64,000 bases of DNA, from contig NW_027475134.1 in NCBI RefSeq assembly GCF_051020985.1, forward strand, positions 2,852,001 to 2,916,000, in the 5' to 3' direction. Source of the DNA: Nomia melanderi (Eukaryota; Arthropoda; Insecta; Hymenoptera; Halictidae). Under the pieces are notes generated by a model. That model worked only from the letters and a program-made list of their open reading frames with translations, had not been told where the DNA came from and did no database searches. Position 1 is the first letter of the stretch. Each line of letters begins with the position of its first letter. Position numbers and translations under genes: made by a program. Below, in pieces: positions 1 through 11,340 of the stretch.

Positions 1-1095
1 CATTGTCTGTAGGATGCCCTGGCGCATAAATCAGTGCAGCGGGATCGACCTCGGACCACGAGGGACCGAGAAAAACATCGACACATGGGGCCGGACTGTC
101 AGGGTCAGTGAAAAATCCAATATATGTGTGGTGATATCTCGGGTGCTATTACAGATAGCGCAATAAATCAAAGTGAATTATCTGCAGTAGGCCCAGGCGT
201 ATGAACCTGTGCAGCGGGAAGACCTCGGACCACCAGGGGCCGAGAAAACTACCGTCTCATGGGGCCGGTCACTCAGGGTCAGTGAAAAATCCAATATATA
301 TCTGCTGATATCTCGGGTGCTATTACAGATAGCGCAATAAACCAAAGTGAATTATCTATAGGATGCCCTGGCGCATGAATCTGTGCAACGGGAACGACCT
401 CGGACCACGAGGGACCGAGAAAAACATCGACACATGGGGCCGGACTGTCAGGGTCAAGGAAAAATCCAATATTTATGTGGTGATATCTCGGGTGCTATTA
501 GAGATAGCGCAATAAATCAAAGTGCATTGTCTGCAGGAGGCCCTGGCGCATAAATCTGTGCCGCGGGAACGACCTAGGACCACCAGGGGCCGAGAAAACC
601 ACCGTCTCATGGGGCCGGACACTCAGGGTCAGGGGAAAATCCAATATATATCTGGTGATATCTCGGGTGCTATTACAGATAGCGCAATACATCAAAGTGC
701 ATTGTCTGTAGGAGGCCCTGGCGCATGAATCTGTGCAGCGGGAACGAACTCGGACCACCAGGGGCCGAAAAAACCACAGTCTCATGGGGCCGGACACTCA
801 GGGTCAGGGTAAAATGCAATATATATCTGGTGATATCTCGGGTGCTATTACAGATAGCGCAATAAATCAAAGTGCATTGTCTGTAGGAGGCCCTGGCGCA
901 TGAATCTGTGCAGCGGGAACGACCTCGGACCACCAGGAGCCGAGGAAACGACCGCCTCATGGGGCCGGACACTCAGGGTCAGTGAAAAATCCAATATATA
1001 TCTGGTGATATCTCGGCTGCTATTACAGATAGCGCAATAAATCAAAGTGCATTGTCTGTAGGAGGCCCTGACGCATGAATCTGTGCAGCGGGAAC

Positions 1096-1234
1096 GACCT
1101 CGGACCACCAGGGGCGAGACAACCACCTTCTCATGGGGCCGGACACTCAGGGTCAGGGAAAAATCCAATATATATCTGGTGATATCTCGGGTGCTATTAC
1201 AGATAGCGCAATAAATCAAACTGCATTACCTGTA
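1096..1234. repeat. 174-bp monomer family with linked successor (example)
   Basis: One recurrent monomer reads CCAGGGGCGAGACAACCACC, missing one C of GGGGCCGAG, so the unit is 174 bases. The next monomer reads CATTACCTGTAGG in place of CATTGTCTGTAGG. I counted about 26 such short monomers, including CGATAC and CGAGAG sub-variants, from near 1104 to near 62160. The linked ACCTG successor follows in all but two (near 21232 and 41519). The two have therefore been copied together as a dimer through all four domains. These deletions account for most of the 29-base phase drift across the window. Confidence 0.8.
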
Positions 1235-3094
1235 GGAGGCCCTGGCGCATGAATCTCTGCAGCGGAAACGTCCTCGGACCTCCAGGGGCCGAGACAACGA
1301 CCGTCTCATGGGGCGGGACACTCAGGGTCAGGGTAAAATCCAATATATATCTGGTGATATCTCGTGTGCTATTACAGATAGCGCAATAAATCAAAGTGCA
1401 TTGTCTGTAGGAGGCCCTGGCGCATGAATCTGTGCAGCGGGAACGGCCTCGGACCACCAGGGGCTGAGAAAACCACAGTCTCATGGGGCCGGACACTCAG
1501 GGTCAGGGGAAAATCCAATATATATCTGGTGATATCTCGGGTGCTATTAGAGATAGCGCAATAAACCAAAGTGAATTATCTGCAGGAGGCCCTGGCGCAT
1601 GAATCTGTGCAACGGGAACGACCTCGGACCACCAGGGGCCGAGAAAACCACAGTCTCATGGGGCCGGACACTCAGGGTCAGGGGAAAATCCAATATATAT
1701 CTTGTGATATCTCGGGTGCTATTAGAGATAGCGCAATAAACCAAAGTGAATTATCTGCAGGAGGCCCTGGCGCATGAATCTGTGCAGCCGGAACGACCTC
1801 GGACCACCAGGGTCCGAGAAAACGACCGTCTCATGGGGCGGACACTCAGGGTCAGTGAAAAATCCAATATATATCTGCTGATATCTCGGGTGCTATTACA
1901 GATAGCGCAATAAATCAAAGTGCATTGTCTGTAGGAGGCCCTGGCGCATGAATCTGTGCAGCGGGAACGTCCTCGGACCTCCAGGGGCCGAGACAACGAC
2001 CGTCTCATGGGGCCGGACACTCAGGGTCAGGGTAAAATCCAATATATATCTGGTGATATTTCGGGTGCTATTACAGATAGCGCAATAAATCAAAGTGCAT
2101 TGTCTGTAGGAGGCCCTGGCGCATGAATCTGTGCAGCGGGAACGACCTCGGACCACCAGGGGCCGAAAAAACCACAGTCTCATGGGGCCGGTCACTCAGG
2201 GTCAGGGGAATATCCAATATATATCTGGTGATATCTCGGGTGCTATTACAGATAGCGCAATAAATCAAACTGCATTACCTGTAGGAGGCCCTGGCGCATG
2301 AATCTCTGCAGCGGAAACGTCCTCGGACCTCCAGGGGCCGAGACAACGACCGTCTCATGGGGCCGGACACTCAGGGTCAGGGGAAAATCCAATATATATC
2401 TGGTGATATCTCGGGTGCTATTAGAGATAGCGCAATAAACCAAAGTGAATTATCTGCAGGAGGCCCTGGCGCATGAATCTGTGCAACGGGAACGACCTCG
2501 GACCACCAGCGGCCGAGAAAACCACAGTCTCATGGGGCCGGACACTCAGGGTCAGGGGAAAATCCAATATATATCTTGTGATATCTCGGGTGCTATTAGA
2601 GATAGGGCAATAAACCAAAGTGAATTATCTGCAGGAGGCCCTGGCGCATGAATCTGTGCAGCCGGAACGACCTCGGACCACCAGGGGCGAGACAACCACC
2701 TTCTCATGGGGCCGGACACTCAGGGTCAGGGAAAAATCCAATATATATCTGGTGATATCTCGGGTGCTATTACAGATAGCGCAATAAATCAAAGTGCATT
2801 ACCTGTAGGAGTCCCTGGCGCATGAATCTCTGCAGCGGGAACGACCTCGGACCACCAGGGGCCGAGACAACGACCGTCTCATGGGGCCGGACACTCAGGG
2901 TCAGTGAAAAATCCAATATATATCTGCTGATATCTCGGGTGCTATTACAGATAGCGCAATAAACCAAAGTGAATTATCTGCAGGAGGCCCTGGCGCATGA
3001 ATCTGTGCAGCGGGAACGACCTCGGACCACCAGGGGCCGAGAAAACGACCGTCTCATGGGGCTGGACACTCAGGGTCAGTGAATAATTCAATAT

Positions 3095-3132
3095 ATATCT
3101 GCTGATATCTCGGGTGCTATTACAGATAGCGC
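3095..3132. other. Paired inverted repeats at the monomer joint (example)
   Basis: Two short dyads lie almost back to back. ATATC (3095-3099) and GATAT (3104-3108) flank a four-base loop. GTGCTAT (3114-3120) and ATAGCGC (3126-3132) flank TACAG and pair over seven positions with one G-T wobble. The pattern recurs in most of the roughly 366 monomers. The loops vary (TGGT or TGCT; TACAG or TAGAG) while the arms mostly stay. Exceptions exist, such as GTCCTAT in the 174-bp family of domain D and AGAAGGCGC near 4525. Stable arms with variable loops would fit selection on structure or protein binding, but homogenisation alone could also produce it. Confidence 0.7.
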
Positions 3133-3570
3133 AATAAATCAAAGTGCATTGTCTGTAGGAGGCCCTGGCGCATGAATCTGTGCAGCGGGAACGACCTCGG
3201 ACCACCAGGGGCCGAAAAAACCACTGTCTCATGGGGCCGGACACTCAGGGTCAGGTTAAAATCCAATATATATCTGGTGATATCTCGGGTGCTATTACAG
3301 ATAGCGCAATAAATCAAAGTGCATTGTCTGTAGGAGGCCCTGGCGCATGAATCTGTGCAGCGGGAACGACCTCGGACCACCAGGGGCCGAAAAAACCACT
3401 GTCTCATGGGGCCGGACACTCAGGGTCAGGTTAAAATCCAATATATATCTGGTGATATCTCGAGTGCTATTAGAGATAGCGCAATAAACCAAAGTGAATT
3501 ATCTGCAGGAGGGCCTAGCGTATTAATCTGAGCAGCAGGAACGACCTCGGACCACCAGGCGCCGAGAAAA

Positions 3571-3660
3571 TTACAGATATTCGGAATCCGTCACCTAATG
3601 TCATGTAAAAATCCAGCATATATCTGGTGACATCTCGGGTGCTCTTACAGATAGCGCACT
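3571..3660. repeat. Divergent landmark monomer segment (six copies)
   Basis: About 90 bases depart strongly from the consensus: the usual CCACAGTCTCATGGGG stretch is replaced by TTACAGATATTCGGAATCCG, followed by CACCTAATGTCATG, CCAGCATATATC, GTGACATC and GTGCTCTTACAG. The unit remains 175 bases and in phase, so this is an old, heavily mutated monomer rather than an insertion. The same form starts at 3571, 7070, 9519, 11967, 18965 and 22289. The spacings are 3499, 2449, 2448, 6998 and 3324, each a whole number of monomers less one or two bases. It links domains A and B and is a useful clock for block turnover. Confidence 0.85.
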
Positions 3661-6443
3661 AAACCAAAGTGAATTATCTGCAGGGGGCCCTGGCGCATGA
3701 ATCTGTGCAACGGGAACGACCTCGGACCACCAGGGGCAGAGAAAACCACAGTCTCATGGGGCGGGACACTCAGGGTCAGGGGAAAATCCCATATATATCT
3801 GGTGATATCTCGGGTGCTATTACAGATAGCGCAATAAATCAAAGTGCATTGTCTGTAGGAGGCCCTGGCGCATGAATCTGTGCAACGGGAACGACCTCGG
3901 ACCACCAGGGGCTGAGAAAACCACAGTCTCATGGGGCCGGACACTCAGGGTCAGGGGAAAATCCAATATATATCTGGTGATATCTCGGGTGCTATTAGAG
4001 ATAGCGCAATAAACGAAAGTCTATTGCCTGTAGGAGGCCCTGGCGCATGAATCTGTGCAGCGGGAACGACCTCGGAACACCAGGGACCGAGAAAACCACC
4101 GTCTCATGGGGCCGGATACTCAGGCTCAGTGAAAAATCCAATATATATGTGGTGATATCTCGGCTGCTATTACAGATAGCGCAATAAATCAAAGTGAATT
4201 ATCTGCAGTAGGCCCTGGCGCATGAATCTGTGCAGCGTGAACGACCTCGGACAACCAGGGGCCGAGAAAACTACCGTCTCATGGGGCCGGTCACACAGGG
4301 TCAGTGAAAAATCCAATATATATCTGCTGATATCTCGGGTGCTATTAGAGATAGCGCAATAAACCAAAGTGAATTATCTGCAGGAGGCCCTGGCGCATGA
4401 ATCTGTGCAGCGGGAACGACAACGGACCACCAGGGGCCGAGAAAACGACCGCCTCATGGGGCCGGACACTCAGGGTCAGTGAAAAATCCAATATATATCT
4501 GCTGATATCTCGGGTGCTATTACAGAAGGCGCAATAAATCAAAGTGCATTGTCTGTAGGAGGCCCTGGCGCATGAATCTGTGCAGCGGGAACGACCTCGG
4601 ACCACCAGGGGCCGAGAAAACCACAGTCTCATGGGGCCGGACACTCAGGGTCAGTGAAAAATCCAATATATATGTGGTGATATCTCGGGTGCTATTACAG
4701 ATAGCGCAATAAATCAAAGTGAATTATCTGCAGTAGGCCCTGTCGTATGAATCTGTGCAGCGGGAACGACCTCGGACCACCAGGGGCCGAGAAAACTACC
4801 GTCTCATGGGGCCGGTCACTCAGGGTCAGTGAAAAATCCAATATATATCTGCTGATATCTCGGGTGCTATTAGAGATAGCGCAATAAACCAAAGAGAATT
4901 ATCTGCAGGAGGCCCTGGCGCATGAATCTGTGCAGCGGGAACGACCTCGGACCACCAGGGGCCGAGAAAAAGACCGTCTCATGGGGCCGGACACTCAGGG
5001 TCAGTGAAAAATCCAATATATATCTGCTGATATCTCGGGTGCTATTACAGATAGCGCAATAAATCAAAGTGCATTGTCTGTAGGAGGCCCTGGCGCATGA
5101 ATCTGTGCAGCGGGAACGACCTCGGACCACCAGGGGCCGAGAAAACCACAGTCTCATGGGGCCGGTCACTCAGGGTCAGTGAAAAATCCAATATATATCT
5201 GCTGATATCTCGGGTGCTATTAGAGATAGCGCAATAAACCAAAGTGAATTATCTGCAGGAGGCCCTGGCGCATGAATCTGTGCAGCGGGAACGACCTCGG
5301 ACCACCAGGGGCCGAGAAAACGACCGTCTCATGGGGCTGGACACTCAGGGTCAGTTAATAATTCAATATATATCTGCTGATATCTCGGGTGCTATTACAG
5401 ATAGCGCAATAAATCAAATTGCATTGTCTGTAGGAGGCCCTGGCGCATGAATCTGTGCAGCGGGAACGACCTCGGACCACCAGGGGCCGAAAAAACCACT
5501 GTCTCATGGGGCCGGACACTCAGGGTCAGGGTAAAATCCAATATATATCTGGTGATATCTCGGGTGCTATTACAGATAGCGCAATAAACCAAAGTGAATT
5601 ATCTATAGGATGCCCTGGCGCATGAATCTGTGCAACGGGAACGACCTCGGACCACGAGGGACTGAGAAAAACATCGACACATGGGGCCGGACTGTCAGGG
5701 TCAAGGAAAAATCCAATACTTATGTGGTGATATCTCGGGTGCTATTAGAGATAGCGCAATAAATCAAAGTGCATTGTCTGCAGGAGGCCCTGGCGCATAA
5801 ATCTGTGCCGCGGGAACGACCTAGGACCACCAGGGGCCGAGAAAACCACCGTCTCATGGGGCCGGACACTCAGGGTCAGGGGAAAATCCAATATATATCT
5901 GGTGATATCTCGGGTGCTATTACAGATAGCGCAATACATCAAAGTGCATTGTCTGTAGGAGGCCCTGGCGCATGAATCTGTGCAGCGGGAACGAACTCGG
6001 ACCACCAGCGGCCGAGAAAACCACAGTCTCATGGGGCCGGGCACTCAGGGTCAGGGGAAAATCCAATATATATCTTGTGATATCTCGGGTGCTATTAGAG
6101 ATAGGGCAATAAACCAAAGTGAATTATCTGCAGGAGGCCCTGGCGCATGAATCTGTGCAGCCGGAACGACCTCGGACCACCAGGGGCGAGACAACCACCT
6201 TCTCATGGGGCCGGACACTCAGGGTCAGGGAAAAATCCAATATATATCTGGTGATATCTCGGGTGCTATTACAGATAGCGCAATAAATCAAAGTGCATTA
6301 CCTGTAGGAGTCCCTGGCGCATGAATCTCTGCAGCGGGAACGACCTCGGACCACCAGGGGCCGAGACAACGACCGTCTCATGGGGCCGGACACTCAGGGT
6401 CAGTGAAAAATCCAATATATATCTGCTGATATCTCGGGTGCTA

Positions 6444-8892
6444 TTACAGATAGCGCAATAAACCAAAGTGAATTATCTGCAGGAGGCCCTGGCGCATGAA
6501 TCTGTGCAGCGGGAACGACCTCGGACCACCAGGGGCCGAGAAAACGACCGTCTCATGGGGCTGGACACTCAGGGTCAGTGAATAATTCAATATATATCTG
6601 CTGATATCTCGGGTGCTATTACAGATAGCGCAATAAATCAAAGTGCATTGTCTGTAGGAGGCCCTGGCGCATGAATCTGTGCAGCGGGAACGACCTCGGA
6701 CCCCCAGGGGCCGAAAAAACCACTGTCTCATGGGGCCGGACACTCAGGGTCAGGTTAAAATCCAATATATATCTGGTGATATCTCGGGTGCTATTACAGA
6801 TAGCGCAATAAATCAAAGTGCATTGTCTGTAGGAGGCCCTGGCGCATGAATCTGTGCAGCGGGAACGACCTCGGACCACCAGGGGCCGAGAAAACCACCG
6901 ACACATGGGGCCGGACTGTCAGGGTCTGGGAAAAATCCAATATATATCTGGTGATATCTCGAGTGCTATTAGAGATAGCGCAATAAACCAAAGTGAATTA
7001 TCTGCAGGAGGGCCTAGCGTATTAATCTGAGCAGCAGGAACGACCTCGGACCACCAGGCGCCGAGAAAATTACAGATATTCGGAATCCGTCACCTAATGT
7101 CATGTAAAAATCCAGCATATATCTGGTGACATCTCGGGTGCTCTTACAGATAGCGCACTAAACCAAAGTGAATTATCTGCAGGGGGCCCTGGCGCATGAA
7201 TCTGTGCAACGGGAACGACCTCGGACCACCAGGGGCAGAGAAAACCACAGTCTCATGGGGCCGGACACTCAGGGTCAGGGGAAAATCCAATATATATCTG
7301 GTGATATCTCGGGTGCTATTAGAGATAGCGCAATAAACGAAAGTCTATTGCCTGTAGGAGGCCCTGGCGCATGAATCTGTGCAGCGTGAACGACCTCGGA
7401 CAACCAGGGGCCGAGAAAACTACCGTCTCATGGGGCCGGTCACTCAGGGTCAGTGAAAAATCCAATATATATCTGCTGATATCTCGGGTGCTATTAGAGA
7501 TAGCGCAATAAACCAAAGTGAATTATCTGCAGGAGGCCCTGGCGCATGAATCTGTGCAGCGGGAACGACCTCGGACCACCAGGGGCCGAGAAAACGACCG
7601 CCTCATGGGGCCGGACACTCAGGGTCAGTGAAAAATCCAATATATATCTGCTGATATCTCGGGTGCTATTACAGAAGGCGCAATAAATCAAAGTGCATTG
7701 TCTGTAGGAGGCCCTGGCGCATGAATCTGTGCAGCGGGAACGACCTCGGACCACCAGGGGCCGAGAAAACCACAGTCTCATGGGGCCGGACACTCAGGGT
7801 CAGTGAAAAATCCAATATATATCTGCTGATATCTCGGGTGCTATTACAGATAGCGCAATAAATCAAAGTGAATTATCTGCAGTAGGCCCTGTCGTATGAA
7901 TCTGTGCAGCGGGAACGACCTCGGACCACCAGGGGCCGAGAAAACTACCGTCTCATGGGGCCGGTCACTCAGGGTCAGTGAAAAATCCAATATATATCTG
8001 CTGATATCTCGGGTGCTATTAGAGATAGCGCAATAAACCAAAGAGAATTATCTGCAGGAGGCCCTGGCGCATGAATCTGTGCAGCGGGAACGACCTCGGA
8101 CCACCAGGGGCCGAGAAAAAGACCGTCTCATGGGGCCGGACACTCAGGGTCAGTGAAAAATCCAATATATATCTGCTGATATCTCGGGTGCTATTACAGA
8201 TAGCGCAATAAATCAAAGTGCATTGTCTGTAGGAGGCCCTGGCGCATGAATCTGTGCAGCGGGAACGACCTCGGACCACCAGGGGCCGAGAAAACCACAG
8301 TCTCATGGGGCCGGTCACTCAGGGTCAGTGAAAAATCCAATATATATCTGCTGATATCTCGGGTGCTATTAGAGATAGCGCAATAAACCAAAGTGAATTA
8401 TCTGCAGGAGGCCCTGGCGCATGAATCTGTGCAGCGGGAACGACCTCGGACCACCAGCGGCCGAGAAAACCACAGTCTCATGGGGCCGGGCACTCAGGGT
8501 CAGGGGAAAATCCAATATATATCTTGTGATATCTCGGGTGCTATTAGAGATAGGGCAATAAACCAAAGTGAATTATCTGCAGGAGGCCCTGGCGCATGAA
8601 TCTGTGCAGCCGGAACGACCTCGGACCACCAGGGGCGAGACAACCACCTTCTCATGGGGCCGGACACTCAGGGTCAGGGAAAAATCCAATATATATCTGG
8701 TGATATCTCGGGTGCTATTACAGATAGCGCAATAAATCAAAGTGCATTACCTGTAGGAGTCCCTGGCGCATGAATCTCTGCAGCGGGAACGACCTCGGAC
8801 CACCAGGGGCCGAGACAACGACCGTCTCATGGGGCCGGACACTCAGGGTCAGTGAAAAATCCAATATATATCTGCTGATATCTCGGGTGCTA
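6444..8892. repeat. Domain A higher-order block 2, 14 monomers (2449 bp)
   Basis: Relative to block 1 this copy reads monomers 1-5, a fused 7/8, 9-13, then a fused 14/18, 19 and 20. It thus lacks 6, one of 7 and 8, and four monomers across 14-17. The 14/18 fusion can be placed: position 8444 has the C of type 14 (type 18 has A), while 8458 has the C of type 18 (CCAGCGG), so the exchange lies in 8445-8457, within the CTCGG/CCGAG inverted repeat. The rest follows block 1 with few substitutions. Confidence 0.8.
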
Positions 8893-11340
8893 TTACAGAT
8901 AGCGCAATAAACCAAAGTGAATTATCTGCAGGAGGCCCTGGCGCATGAATCTGTGCAGCGGGAACGACCTCGGACCACCAGGGGCCGAGAAAACGACCGT
9001 CTCATGGGGCTGGACACTCAGGGTCAGTGAATAATTCAATATATATCTGCTGATATCTCGGGTGCTATTACAGATAGCGCAATAAATCAAAGTGCATTGT
9101 CTGTAGGAGGCCCTGGCGCATGAATCTGTGCAGCGGGAACGACCTCGGACCACCAGGGGCCGAAAAAACCACTGTCTCATGGGGCCGGACACTCAGGGTC
9201 AGGTTAAAATCCAATATATATCTGGTGATATCTCGGGTGCTATTACAGATAGCGCAATAAATCAAAGTGCATTGTCTGTAGGAGGCCCTGGCGCATGAAT
9301 CTGTGCAGCGGGAACGACCTCGGACCACCAGGGGCCGAGAAAACCACCGACACATGGGGCCGGACTGTCAGGGTCTGGGAAAAATCCAATATATATCTGG
9401 TGATATCTCGAGTGCTATTAGAGATAGCGCAATAAACCAAAGTGAATTATCTGCAGGAGGGCCTAGCGTATTAATCTGAGCAGCAGGAACGACCTCGGAC
9501 CACCAGGCGCCGAGAAAATTACAGATATTCGGAATCCGTCACCTAATGTCATGTAAAAATCCAGCATATATCTGGTGACATCTCGGGTGCTCTTACAGAT
9601 AGCGCACTAAACCAAAGTGAATTATCTGCAGGGGGCCCTGGCGCATGAATCTGTGCAACGGGAACGACCTCGGACCACCAGGGGCAGAGAAAACCACAGT
9701 CTCATGGGGCCGGACACTCAGGGTCAGGGGAAAATCCAATATATATCTGGTGATATCTCGGGTGCTATTAGAGATAGCGCAATAAACGAAAGTCTATTGC
9801 CTGTAGGAGGCCCTGGCGCATGAATCTGTGCAGCGTGAACGACCTCGGACAACCAGGGGCCGAGAAAACTACCGTCTCATGGGGCCGGTCACTCAGGGTC
9901 AGTGAAAAGTCCAATATATATCTGCTGATATCTCGGGTGCTATTAGAGATAGCGCAATAAATCAAAGTGCATTGTCTGTAGGAGGCCCTGGCGCATGAAT
10001 CTGTGCAGCGGGAACGACCTCGGACCACCAGGGGCCGAGAAAACCACAGTCTCATGGGGCCGGTCACTCAGGGTCAGTGAAAAATCCAATATATATCTGC
10101 TGATATCTCGGGTGCTATTAGAGATAGCGCAATAAACCAAAGTGAATTATCTGCAGGAGGCCCTGGCGCATGAATCTGTGCAGCGGAACGACCTCGGACC
10201 ACCAGGGGCCGAGAAAACGACCGTCTCATGGGGCTGGACACTCAGGGTCAGTTAATAATTCAATATATATCTGCTGATATCTCGGGTGCTATTACAGATA
10301 GCGCAATAAATCAAATTGCATTGTCTGTAGGAGGCCCTGGCGCATGAATCTGTGCAGCGGGAACGACCTCGGACCACCAGGGGCCGAAAAAACCACTGTC
10401 TCATGGGGCCGGACACTCAGGGTCAGGGTAAAATCCAATATATATCTGGTGATATCTCGGGTGCTATTACAGATAGCGCAATAAACCAAAGTGAATTATC
10501 TATAGGATGCCCTGGCGCATGAATCTGTGCAACGGGAACGACCTCGGACCACGAGGGACTGAGAAAAACATCGACACATGGGGCCGGACTGTCAGGGTCA
10601 AGGAAAAATCCAATACTTATGTGGTGATATCTCGGGTGCTATTAGAGATAGCGCAATAAATCAAAGTGCATTGTCTGCAGGAGGCCCTGGCGCATAAATC
10701 TGTGCCGCGGGAACGACCTAGTACCACCAGGGGCCGAGAAAACCACCGTCTCATGGGGCCGGACACTCAGGGTCAGGGGAAAATCCAATATATATCTGGT
10801 GATATCTCGGGTGCTATTACAGATAGCGCAATACATCAAAGTGCATTGTCTGTAGGAGGCCCTGGCGCATGAATCTGTGCAGCGGGAACGAACTCGGACC
10901 ACCAGCGGCCGAGAAAACCACAGTCTCATGGGGCCGGGCACTCAGGGTCAGGGGAAAATCCAATATATATCTTGTGATATCTCGGGTGCTATTAGAGATA
11001 GGGCAATAAACCAAAGTGAATTATCTGCAGGAGGCCCTGGCGCATGAATCTGTGCAGCCGGAACGACCTCGGACCACCAGGGGCGAGACAACCACCTTCT
11101 CATGGGGCCGGACACTCAGGGTCAGGGAAAAATCCAATATATATCTGGTGATATCTCGGGTGCTATTACAGATAGCGCAATAAATCAAAGTGCATTACCT
11201 GTAGGAGTCCCTGGCGCATGAATCTCTGCAGCGGGAACGACCTCGGACCACCAGGGGCCGAGACAACGACCGTCTCATGGGGCCGGACACTCAGGGTCAG
11301 TGAAAAATCCAATATATATCTGCTGATATCTCGGGTGCTA
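8893..11340. repeat. Domain A higher-order block 3, 14 monomers (2448 bp)
   Basis: This copy reads monomers 1-5, the fused 7/8, then jumps to 13 and continues 14-20. It lacks 9-12, a different four-monomer gap from block 2. At the joint, position 9946 has the G of a type-9 start (TATTAGAG) and 9962 has the T of a type-13 start (AATCAAAG), so the exchange lies in 9947-9961, in the right arm of the GTGCTAT dyad and the AATAAA hexamer. A one-base deletion is also seen near 10183 (GCAGCGGAACG). Confidence 0.8.

Larger units (their letters stand above)
2945..6443. repeat. Domain A higher-order block 1, 20 monomers (3499 bp)
   Basis: This is the longest copy of the domain A block. Numbering its monomers 1-20 from 2945, number 4 carries the divergent CAGATATTCGGAATCCG segment (from 3573), number 7 begins with AACGAAAGTCTATTGCC (about 4013), numbers 14-17 run about 5220-5919 and hold the TTAATAATTCAATATA variant, and number 20 starts near 6269. 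It is the only copy with numbers 6, 7 and 8 all present. Numbers 18-20 also occur just upstream at 2421-2944, so the chosen start is arbitrary and the repeat extends to the left. Confidence 0.8.
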
